The notes under the pieces are model-generated. The model saw nothing but the letters and a program-made list of their open reading frames with translations. It searched no databases and was not told the origin of the DNA. Source: DASTGO01 sp035719045 (lineage in GTDB: Bacteria > Actinomycetota > Actinomycetes > Actinomycetales > Kineosporiaceae). Taken from it: DNA of 6,958 nucleotides. Both the position numbers and the translations under genes were made by a program. The stretch is from contig DASTGO010000404.1 of the NCBI GenBank assembly GCA_035719045.1, positions 1-6,958 of the forward strand, in the 5' to 3' direction. This document shows, in pieces, positions 1 to 5,943 of this stretch (the stretch's first letter is position 1; every line of letters begins with the position of its first letter).

Positions 1-1
1 G

Positions 2-34
2 ACTACCCCCTGGTCCCCGCCGGCACGGCGGTGA
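2..34 (+). CDS. Possible 3' end of an upstream gene (last ten codons only)
   Basis: A reading frame open from the left edge ends at a TGA at 32-34. This TGA overlaps the GTG start of the first permease at 31-33 in a GTGA arrangement. The two following gene junctions in this operon have the same 4-base overlap geometry, which is the only reason to suspect a real gene end here. In operons of this type the upstream gene is usually the sugar-binding lipoprotein. The ten visible residues are rich in Pro and Arg and are not diagnostic of that or any other family. The permease frame is also open to the left edge, so its start could lie further upstream and this feature would then be false. Confidence 0.22.
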   Translation, partial: TTPWSPPARR

Positions 35-954
35 CAACTTCCCCGGAGGGCTCGCACGGCGGGGCCTCCCGGTCCGGCCGGGTGCGCCGTCTGCGCGGCA
101 CCGACCGTCTCGTGGTCACCCTCATGGTGGTCATCCCCACCGCGCTGGTGGTCTGGCTGGTGTGGTTCCCCGCCATCGCCACCGTCCTACTGTCGTTCAC
201 CAGTTGGAACGGCATCGGCGGGCTGGGCACGATCAAGTGGGTCGGGGACCAGAACTACGTCAACGCACTGACGAACTACCCGCCGTTCACGCCGGCCGTA
301 CAGCACAACGTGCTCTGGCTGGCCATCCTGTTCTTCGTCGCGACGCCGTTCGGGATGTTCCTGGCGGTGCTGCTGGACAAGGACATGAAGGGCAGCCGGT
401 TCTACCAGACCGCCCTCTACCTGCCGGTGGTCCTCTCGCTGGCCCTGATCGGCTTCATCTGGCAGTTGTTCTACTCCCAGGACCAGGGCCTGCTGAACGC
501 CGTGTTCGGTACCAAGATCGACTGGTACGGCGACCCGGGCGTGAACATCTGGGCGGTCATGGTCGCGGCCTGCTGGCGGCATATCGGCTACATCATGCTG
601 CTGTACCTGGCGGGCCTGAAGGGCGTGGACCCCTCCCTGCGTGAGGCGGCCGCGGTCGACGGCGCCAACGAGGTGAAGACCTTCTTCCGCGTGGTGTTCC
701 CGGTGCTGCGGCCGATCAACGTCATCGTCCTGGTGATCACCGTGATCGAGGCCCTGCGGGCCTTCGACATCGTCTGGGTGGTCAACAAGGGGCGTAACGG
801 CCTGGAGCTGATCTCGGCCCTGGTCACCCAGAACATCGTCGGCGAGGCCAGCCGGATCGGGTTCGGCTCGGCCCTGGCCACCCTGATGCTCGTCATCTCG
901 CTGGTGTTCATCAGCATCTACCTGGCCACCGTGATGCGGGGGGAGCAGCGATGA
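31..954 (+). CDS. Sugar ABC transporter permease, MalF/UgpA (CUT1) type
   Basis: This is an integral-membrane subunit of an ABC importer for a carbohydrate. It forms a heterodimer with the next gene product and passes sugar from a lipid-anchored binding protein into the cytoplasm. The 307-residue product has about six hydrophobic segments, near residues 28-56, 92-115, 127-148, 172-196, 229-249 and 276-300. The cytoplasmic EAA loop that docks on the ATPase is at 205-228: E205-A-A, D210-G211, P224 and P228. Length and layout fit the MalF/UgpA/MsmF branch without the long MalF periplasmic insert. The GTG at 31 is chosen for its GTGA overlap with a frame ending at 34. It has no clear Shine-Dalgarno, and the frame is open to the window edge, so a start further left is possible. 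The 3' end overlaps the next gene by 4 bases. The alpha-galactosidase in the same operon suggests the cargo is an alpha-galactoside; that specificity is inferred. Confidence 0.93.
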   Translation: MTTSPEGSHGGASRSGRVRRLRGTDRLVVTLMVVIPTALVVWLVWFPAIATVLLSFTSWNGIGGLGTIKWVGDQNYVNALTNYPPFTPAVQHNVLWLAILFFVATPFGMFLAVLLDKDMKGSRFYQTALYLPVVLSLALIGFIWQLFYSQDQGLLNAVFGTKIDWYGDPGVNIWAVMVAACWRHIGYIMLLYLAGLKGVDPSLREAAAVDGANEVKTFFRVVFPVLRPINVIVLVITVIEALRAFDIVWVVNKGRNGLELISALVTQNIVGEASRIGFGSALATLMLVISLVFISIYLATVMRGEQR

Positions 955-1871
955 GCGCCGTCGCCACCACTGTCGGAACGACGTCCGCGACGGGTACCAC
1001 GCTGGAGCTGCGGCGGCAGAAGCTGTCCCCGCGCCGGATCGTGCTGCACGTCTTCCTCGTGATCATCGCGGTCGGCTGGCTGTCGCCGCTGGTCTGGGCG
1101 GTGCTGAACTCGTTCCGGGACTACCGGTACACGTCGGTCCACGGGTACGTGTCGCTGGGCGGCTGGACCACGAGGAACTACACGAACGCCTGGCAGCAGG
1201 GCGAGTTCACCACGCACTTCCTGAACTCCGTCTACATCACCGTGCCCGCGGTGATCGCGACGCTGTTCCTGTCCTCCTGCATGGCGTTCGTGCTCGCCCG
1301 GTTCAGCTTCAAGTTCAACATCGCCCTGCTCGGGCTGTTCACCGCGGCCAACCTGTTGCCGCAGCAGTCGTTGCTGATCCCGCTGTTCCGGATGTTCCGG
1401 TCGATCCCGATGCCCGAGGCACTGAGCGACTCCGGGATGATGCTGGACAGCTTCTGGGCGCTCATCCTGGTCAACACCGCGTTCCAGACCGGCTTCTGCA
1501 CCTTCGTGCTGAGCAACTACATGAAGACGCTGCCGAAGGAGCTGTACGAGGCGGCGATGGTGGACGGCGCCAGCGTGTGGCGGCAGTTCTGGCAGCTCAC
1601 CCTGCCGCTGTGCCGCCCGCCGCTGGCCGCGCTGGCTACCCTTGAGGTCACCTGGATCTACAACGAGTTCTTCTGGGCCACCGTGCTGCTGCAGTCGGGT
1701 TCCAAGTTCCCGATCACCAGCTCGCTGAACAACCTGCGGGGGCAGTTCTTCACCGACCTCAACCTCGTCTCGGCGGGTTCGGTGATCATCGCCGTTCCGG
1801 TGCTGGTCATCTTCTTCGTGCTGCAGAAGCACTTCGTCGCCGGGCTGACCCTGGGAGCCAACAAGGGATGA
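951..1871 (+). CDS. Sugar ABC transporter permease, MalG/UgpE (CUT1) type
   Basis: This is the second membrane subunit of the carbohydrate importer and the partner of the permease before it. Of 306 residues, the first 30 or so are polar and cytoplasmic. Hydrophobic segments follow near 31-52, 91-115, 123-146, 167-189, 224-243 and 273-292. The EAA loop is at 200-223: E200-A-A, D205-G206, L218-P219 and P223. The extreme C-terminus (VAGLTLGANKG) is the hallmark ending of MalG-type permeases. The ATG at 951 overlaps the previous stop as ATGA and is preceded by GGGAG at 941-945 with 5-base spacing, so the start is secure. The stop likewise overlaps the alpha-galactosidase ATG. No ATPase gene follows, so the transporter must borrow one from elsewhere, probably an MsiK-like subunit as in many actinobacteria (inference). 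The family is certain; the exact sugar is inferred from the neighbouring hydrolase. Confidence 0.95.
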   Translation: MSAVATTVGTTSATGTTLELRRQKLSPRRIVLHVFLVIIAVGWLSPLVWAVLNSFRDYRYTSVHGYVSLGGWTTRNYTNAWQQGEFTTHFLNSVYITVPAVIATLFLSSCMAFVLARFSFKFNIALLGLFTAANLLPQQSLLIPLFRMFRSIPMPEALSDSGMMLDSFWALILVNTAFQTGFCTFVLSNYMKTLPKELYEAAMVDGASVWRQFWQLTLPLCRPPLAALATLEVTWIYNEFFWATVLLQSGSKFPITSSLNNLRGQFFTDLNLVSAGSVIIAVPVLVIFFVLQKHFVAGLTLGANKG

Positions 1872-4048
1872 CGCAGATCGACAGCCCCGGTGCGGGTGTC
1901 CTGACCGACGACCCCGCCCGGGGCGTCGTGCTGCTCCGGGCGGCCGGGGTCGCCCTGCTCGTCGACACCGGCCGTGAGGACCTGCCCCGCGTCCTGCACT
2001 GGGGAGCCGACCCCGGGCCGCTGGACGGCCCGGCCCTGCGTCGGCTGGCCGACGACCTGGTCCCGGCCGTGCCGAACTCCGGGCTGGACGCCGCCTGGCC
2101 GTTCACCCTGCTGCCCGGTCAGGCCGATGGCTGGTCGGGCACCCCGGGGGTGTCGGGCTGCCGCGACGGCGGGAAACCGTTCCCGCACTGGCGGACCGAG
2201 TCCGTGGACGTGGCCTGCGAGGACGACGGCTCGACGGTGCTGTGCTGCCGCGCGGTGGACTCCGAGGGCGGGCTCGCCGTGGTCAGCCTGCTGCGGCTGG
2301 AGCCGTCCGGGCTGCTGCGGGTCCGCCACGAGCTGACCGACCTGGCCGGCGGCTACCGGGTGGACGGTGTGCTCGCCGGCCTGCCCGTGCCCGACCAGGC
2401 GGTGGAACTGCTGGACCTCACCGGCCGCTGGTGCCGGGAACGTGGCCCGCAGCGGCGGCCGTTCCAGCACGGCACCTCCGCCCGGCTGTCCCGCCGGGGC
2501 AGGACCGGGCACGACGCGACCCTGCTGCTGGCCGCCGGGACCCCCGGGTTCGGCTTCCGGCACGGCGAGGTGTGGGCGGTGCACACCGCCTGGAGCGGCA
2601 ACCACGTGCACCTCGCCGAACGGCTGCCCGAGGGCGCCGGGTCCGGCGGGTCGGGGGTGCTGTCCGGCGGGGAGCTGCTGCTGCCGGGGGAGATCCGGCT
2701 GGCCGCCGGGCAGACGTACAGCACGCCGTGGGTCTGCTTCACCTACTCCGCCGACGGACTGGACGGCGCCTCCGCCCAGGTGCACCGCTGGCTGCGTTCC
2801 CGCCCTGAGCATCCCCGCCGGCCGCGGCCGCTGACCCTGAACTCCTGGGAGGCGGTGTACTTCGACCACGACTTCGACCGGCTCGCCGGCCTCGCCCGGG
2901 TCGCCGCGAAGGTCGGGGTGGAGCGGTTCGTGCTCGACGACGGCTGGTTCCTCGGCCGCCGGGACGAGGATGCGGGACTGGGGGACTGGTACGTCGACGA
3001 GGCGGTCTGGCCTCAGGGACTGCGCCCGCTGGCCGACCTGGTCCGGGACCTGGGCATGGAGTTCGGCCTGTGGGTCGAGCCGGAGATGGTCAACCCGGAC
3101 TCCCGGCTGGCACGCGAACACCCGGACTGGCTGGTCGGCAACGGATCGCAGGACTATCTGCCCCGGCCCTGGCGGCGGCAGCAGGTGCTCGACGTGACGG
3201 ACCCCGGGGCCTACGCGTACCTGCTGTCCCGGCTGGACGGCCTGGTGGACGAGATCGGCATCGCCTACCTGAAGTGGGACCACAACCGGGACCTGCACGA
3301 GGCGACCCGGGTCCATGAGCAGACCCTGGCCGTGTACCGGCTGCTGGACGAACTGCGGGCCCGCCACCCGGGCCTGGAGATCGAGTCCTGCTCCTCCGGC
3401 GGGGCCCGGGTCGATCTGGGCATCCTGGCCCGGACCGACCGGATCTGGGCGTCCGACACCAACGACCCCGTGGAGCGGCAGGCGATCCAGCGCTGGACCG
3501 GCCTGCTGCTGCCGCCGGAACTGGTCGGCGCGCATGTCGGCCCGGCGCAGGCCCACACCACGCGGCGGGTCACCGACCTGGACTTCCGCTGCCTGACCGC
3601 GCTGTTCGGGCACGCCGGGATCGAATGGGACATCACCACCTGTGACGAGGCAGAGCAGGCCACGCTCACCCGGTGGACCGCCCTGTACCGCGAGTTGCGG
3701 CACCTGCTGCACACCGGGGACGTGGTCCGGGCCGACGATCCGGACTCCGGTGCCTGGCTGCACGGGGCGGTGTCCCCGGACGGGTCCGAGGCCGTGTACG
3801 CCTACCTGCGGCTGGCCTCGGCCCCGGATGCCCGGCCCGGCCGGCTGCGGCTTCCCGGCCTGGACGCCGGCCGGGGCTACCGGGTGGTCCGGCGGGGTGA
3901 GCTGGGGCCGGCTCCGACCTCGGCGGCACCGGCCTGGTGGCAGCGTGGTGAGGCTCTCACCAGCGGTGATGTGCTGGCCGGGATCGGCCTGCCCGGTCCG
4001 CTGCTCAACCCGGGAGAGGCGGTCCTGCTGCACGTCCGGGCGCGGTGA
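1868..4048 (+). CDS. Alpha-galactosidase, glycoside hydrolase family 36, cytoplasmic
   Basis: The enzyme hydrolyses terminal alpha-1,6-linked galactose from melibiose, raffinose or stachyose with retention of configuration. The 726 residues match the usual length of full-size GH36 enzymes. An N-terminal beta-rich domain covers roughly 1-310, the catalytic (beta/alpha)8 barrel about 320-640, and a C-terminal beta domain the rest. Visible signatures are NSWEAVYFD from 325, LDDGWF at 356-361, LWVEPEMVNPD from 401, KWDHNR at 469-474 with predicted nucleophile D471, ESCSSGGARVDLGIL from 506, and WASDTND from 527 with predicted acid/base D530. No signal peptide is seen, so it acts on sugar after import. 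The ATG overlaps the permease stop as ATGA, with GGGAG at 1853-1857, so it is probably co-translated with the transporter. GH36 also contains alpha-N-acetylgalactosaminidases and plant raffinose synthases. Length and motifs favour alpha-galactosidase, but the substrate is not proven by sequence alone. Confidence 0.96.
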   Translation: MTQIDSPGAGVLTDDPARGVVLLRAAGVALLVDTGREDLPRVLHWGADPGPLDGPALRRLADDLVPAVPNSGLDAAWPFTLLPGQADGWSGTPGVSGCRDGGKPFPHWRTESVDVACEDDGSTVLCCRAVDSEGGLAVVSLLRLEPSGLLRVRHELTDLAGGYRVDGVLAGLPVPDQAVELLDLTGRWCRERGPQRRPFQHGTSARLSRRGRTGHDATLLLAAGTPGFGFRHGEVWAVHTAWSGNHVHLAERLPEGAGSGGSGVLSGGELLLPGEIRLAAGQTYSTPWVCFTYSADGLDGASAQVHRWLRSRPEHPRRPRPLTLNSWEAVYFDHDFDRLAGLARVAAKVGVERFVLDDGWFLGRRDEDAGLGDWYVDEAVWPQGLRPLADLVRDLGMEFGLWVEPEMVNPDSRLAREHPDWLVGNGSQDYLPRPWRRQQVLDVTDPGAYAYLLSRLDGLVDEIGIAYLKWDHNRDLHEATRVHEQTLAVYRLLDELRARHPGLEIESCSSGGARVDLGILARTDRIWASDTNDPVERQAIQRWTGLLLPPELVGAHVGPAQAHTTRRVTDLDFRCLTALFGHAGIEWDITTCDEAEQATLTRWTALYRELRHLLHTGDVVRADDPDSGAWLHGAVSPDGSEAVYAYLRLASAPDARPGRLRLPGLDAGRGYRVVRRGELGPAPTSAAPAWWQRGEALTSGDVLAGIGLPGPLLNPGEAVLLHVRAR

Positions 4049-4050
4049 GC

Positions 4051-4092
4051 GGCGCGTCGGGCGGCACCCGTGAAGGACGTTCCCGACGCGTC
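4051..4092 (+). terminator. Inverted repeat after the alpha-galactosidase gene, probable terminator
   Basis: Bases 4051-4061 pair with 4082-4092 over 11 bp: ten Watson-Crick pairs and one G-U at 4052/4091. The loop is 20 bases and the stem is almost all G-C. It begins two bases after the TGA at 4046-4048, the usual place for a terminator. No T-rich tract follows. Actinobacterial hairpins often lack one, but it means intrinsic termination is not proven. It would separate the sugar operon from trpS. It could instead act as a 3'-end stabilising structure. Confidence 0.45.
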
Positions 4093-4123
4093 CGCGACCG
4101 CGTACGGAAGGGGGCCGCGGACC

Positions 4124-4132
4124 TGTCAGAAT
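4124..4132 (+). promoter_or_regulatory. Candidate extended -10 promoter element upstream of trpS
   Basis: TGT followed by CAGAAT (4127-4132) resembles an extended -10 element (TGn plus a TAnnnT-like hexamer, with C for the first T). It lies in one of the few less GC-rich spots here. No convincing -35 hexamer is seen 16-19 bases upstream. Transcription would start around 4139-4140, giving either a leader of about 50 bases to the ATG at 4191 or a leaderless message beginning at the ATG at 4140. The position fits the need for a separate promoter after the hairpin at 4051-4092. Confidence 0.33.
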
Positions 4133-4161
4133 GGCCAACATGGCCCATGCACAGACCGGTT

Positions 4162-4182
4162 CCCGTGCAGATGCCCGTGCAG
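4162..4182 (+). repeat. Two direct copies of a 9-base repeat in the trpS 5' region
   Basis: CCCGTGCAG occurs at 4162-4170 and again at 4174-4182, twelve bases apart. The second copy runs into the Shine-Dalgarno of the chosen trpS start. TGCAC at 4148-4152 could pair with GTGCA in either copy (4165-4169 or 4177-4181). That would give short, mutually exclusive 5-bp stems. The pairing is weak and the repeat may be chance. Confidence 0.4.
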
Positions 4183-4186
4183 GAGA
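4181..4186 (+). promoter_or_regulatory. Shine-Dalgarno sequence deciding the trpS start
   Basis: AGGAGA lies with 5 bases between AGGAG (4181-4185) and the ATG at 4191. The earlier in-frame ATGs at 4131 and 4140 have only a G-rich run at 4106-4114, which is too far away (16 or more bases). This site is why the 4191 start is preferred for the tryptophanyl-tRNA synthetase. Confidence 0.6.
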
Positions 4187-4190
4187 CGGG

Positions 4191-5261
4191 ATGGACGACC
4201 CGGCTGGGGGCCCCTCTCCGGTGACGGAGAGTGCGGGGTCGGTCGCGGGACAGTCTGCTGGCCGGCCACGTCTGCTGTCGGGGATGCAGCCCACCGCCGA
4301 CTCGCTGCACCTGGGCAACTACCTGGGTGCCCTGGTGAACTGGGTCGCCCTGCAGGAGGACTTCGAGGCCTTCTACTTCGTCGCCGACCTGCACGCGATC
4401 ACCGTCGAGCAGGACCCGAAGCAGCTGCGGGAACGGACCCGGGTCACCGCCGCCCAGTTCCTGGCCGCCGGGGTGGACCCGCAGCGCACCGTGCTGTTCG
4501 TGCAGAGCCACGTCCCGGAGCACGCCCAGCTCTCCTGGGTGATGCAGTGCCTGACGGGCTTCGGCGAGGCCGGGCGGATGACGCAGTTCAAGGACAAGTC
4601 CTCCCGGGAGGGGGCGGACCGCGCCTCCGTCGGCCTGTTCACCTATCCGGTGCTGCAGGCGGCCGACATCCTGCTGTACGACGCCGCCCGGGTCCCGGTG
4701 GGGGAGGACCAGCGTCAGCACCTGGAGCTCACCCGGGACCTCGCCCAGCGGTTCAACGGCCGGTTCGGCACGACCTTCGTCGTCCCCGAACCCCACATCG
4801 TGAAGGCCACCGCGAAGATCCTCGACCTGCAGCGTCCCGAGAAGCAGATGAGCAAGAGCCTGGGTGGTGCGGGCTGCCTGTACCTGCTCGACGATCTGGC
4901 GGCCTCGGCCAAGAAGATCCGCTCGGCCGTCACCGACACCGGGCGTGACGTGGTCTTCGACCCGGAGAACAAGCCGGGCGTGTCCAACCTGCTGACCATC
5001 CTGTCCGCGCTGTCGGGCACACCGGTCGCGCAGGTGGAGGAGCGGTTCGCCGGGGCCGGCTACGGGGACCTCAAGAAGGAGGTCGCGCAGGCCTACGTCG
5101 GGTTCGCCGAACCATTCCAGGAGACCGTCCGCGGGTTGCTCACCGATCCGGACCGGCTGGACGGCATCCTGGCTGACGGGGCGCGGCGAGCCCGTGCCCA
5201 GGCCGCCGCCCGGCTCGCCGAGGTGTACGACCGCATCGGATTCCTTCCCGAGGGACGCTAG
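4191..5261 (+). CDS. trpS: Tryptophanyl-tRNA synthetase (class I)
   Basis: The enzyme charges tRNA-Trp with tryptophan using ATP and is essential for translation in the cytoplasm. From the ATG at 4191 it has 356 residues, with a non-conserved tail of about 24 before the core. The HIGH-equivalent motif is LHLGN at 39-43 within the typical actinobacterial GMQPT...HLGNYLGA block. DLHAITV follows at 66-72, then TYPVLQAADILLY, whose Asp (D159) corresponds to the residue that reads the tryptophan indole nitrogen, and VPVGEDQRQHLELTRDLAQRFN. The KMSKS-equivalent is QMSKS at 219-223. H68 matches the histidine retained in indolmycin-sensitive bacterial enzymes, as I recall the literature. In-frame ATGs at 4131 (376 residues) and 4140 are alternatives; 4191 is preferred for its AGGAG site. 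The next gene starts 2 bases after the stop, suggesting an operon. It is preceded by a probable terminator and a promoter-like element, so it is likely transcribed apart from the sugar genes. Confidence 0.97.
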   Translation: MDDPAGGPSPVTESAGSVAGQSAGRPRLLSGMQPTADSLHLGNYLGALVNWVALQEDFEAFYFVADLHAITVEQDPKQLRERTRVTAAQFLAAGVDPQRTVLFVQSHVPEHAQLSWVMQCLTGFGEAGRMTQFKDKSSREGADRASVGLFTYPVLQAADILLYDAARVPVGEDQRQHLELTRDLAQRFNGRFGTTFVVPEPHIVKATAKILDLQRPEKQMSKSLGGAGCLYLLDDLAASAKKIRSAVTDTGRDVVFDPENKPGVSNLLTILSALSGTPVAQVEERFAGAGYGDLKKEVAQAYVGFAEPFQETVRGLLTDPDRLDGILADGARRARAQAAARLAEVYDRIGFLPEGR

Positions 5262-5263
5262 GG

Positions 5264-5905
5264 GTGGACGGCATGCAGACAAGCGCGCAGACCACGGTGC
5301 CCGCACCCGGTCTCCCCGACCCGTCCCCGCAGACGATGAGCATGCCGACGATGGGCGTCCCGGTCGCCCGGCCGGACGCCGACGAGGTGACCATCGGAGT
5401 CGCGGTCCAGGTGCCCGAGCCGTGGGCCAGCCAGTTGCAGCAGTGCCGCGCCGACTTCGGGGACTCGACCGCCGTCGCCATCCCGACCCACATCACCCTG
5501 CTCCCGCCCACCGTGGTGCCCCGCTCGCAGATCGAGGACATCGCGGTCCACCTGGCCCGGGTCGCCGCCGGCCTGCCCAGCTTCGAGCTGGCCATCGACG
5601 GCACGGGAACCTTCCGCCCGGTGTCCCCGGTGGTGTTCGTCCAGGTGGTCGCCGGTGCCGACGGCTGCGACCGGCTGCAGAAACTGGTCCGCACCGGCCC
5701 CCTGCAGCGCAGCCTGTCGTTCCCGTACCACCCGCACGTGACGGTCGCCCACCACCTGCCTGACGATGCCCTGGACCGGGCGTTGACCTCGCTGAAGGAC
5801 TTCCACTGCTCGTTCTCGGTCCGCGGGTTCGGGCTGTATGAGCACGGCCAGGACGGGGTCTGGCGGCAGCGGCGGCGGTTCCCCTTCGGCGGCGGCCAGG
5901 CTTGA
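5264..5905 (+). CDS. 2H phosphoesterase / 2'-5' RNA ligase-like protein (LigT/ThpR superfamily)
   Basis: This is a small cytoplasmic protein of the 2H superfamily, whose members act on 2',3'-cyclic phosphates or 2'-5' RNA linkages. The 213 residues carry the two defining HxT motifs: H76-I-T78 in THITLLPP, and H158-V-T160 in HPHVTVAHH. Their spacing of about 80 residues is normal for the fold, and both catalytic His/Thr pairs are intact, so activity is expected. The real RNA or nucleotide substrate is unknown for this branch. Residues 1-38 form a Pro/Thr/Met-rich low-complexity extension before the first strand (VTIGVAVQVPEPW). The start is GTG at 5264, with GAGGG at 5250-5254. ATG at 5273, with AGGGG at 5260-5264, is equally plausible and would shorten the protein by three residues. 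It lies 2 bases after trpS and just before a YihY gene, a grouping I know from other actinobacteria. Confidence 0.9.
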   Translation: MDGMQTSAQTTVPAPGLPDPSPQTMSMPTMGVPVARPDADEVTIGVAVQVPEPWASQLQQCRADFGDSTAVAIPTHITLLPPTVVPRSQIEDIAVHLARVAAGLPSFELAIDGTGTFRPVSPVVFVQVVAGADGCDRLQKLVRTGPLQRSLSFPYHPHVTVAHHLPDDALDRALTSLKDFHCSFSVRGFGLYEHGQDGVWRQRRRFPFGGGQA

Positions 5906-5943
5906 TGCCCGGATCGCCGGTCCGGCGGGTCCCGCGCAGGTGA
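5905..5943 (+). CDS. Possible 12-codon coupling mini-ORF between phosphoesterase and YihY genes
   Basis: An ATG at 5905-5907 overlaps the phosphoesterase stop as TGATG. It opens a 12-codon frame (MPGSPVRRVPRR) that ends at TGA 5941-5943. That stop overlaps the GTG start of the YihY gene (5940-5942) as GTGA. The geometry would let ribosomes ending on the phosphoesterase re-initiate and deliver themselves to the YihY start, which has no spaced Shine-Dalgarno of its own. The Arg-rich peptide itself resembles no family and is probably not functional. Such short frames can occur by chance in GC-rich DNA. Confidence 0.2.
   Translation: MPGSPVRRVPRR

Noticed and set aside
4131..4190. Coding use of the longest trpS frame from ATG 4131
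   Set aside because: The ATG lies within the candidate -10 element and has no ribosome site at workable spacing. The 20 extra residues are low-complexity. The alternative start at 4140 is kept open as a finding.
4049..4190. T-box or Trp attenuation leader before trpS
   Set aside because: The interval is only 142 bases. No T-box consensus, specifier hairpin or leader peptide with Trp codons is visible.
1658..4318. 886-residue open frame on the minus strand
   Set aside because: It lies antisense to the permease end, the GH36 gene and the trpS start. Its product is a Pro/Gly/Arg/Gln-rich low-complexity string with no recognisable domain. Such shadow frames are expected opposite GC-rich genes.
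4070..4948. 292-residue + strand frame starting at 4070 with GTG and overlapping trpS
   Set aside because: It is a +1-type shadow of trpS rich in Arg, Pro and Gly. It spans the intergenic hairpin and has no recognisable family.
4005..5306. 433-residue open frame opposite trpS
   Set aside because: trpS on the + strand has all its catalytic motifs. The minus-strand product has no domain and biased composition.
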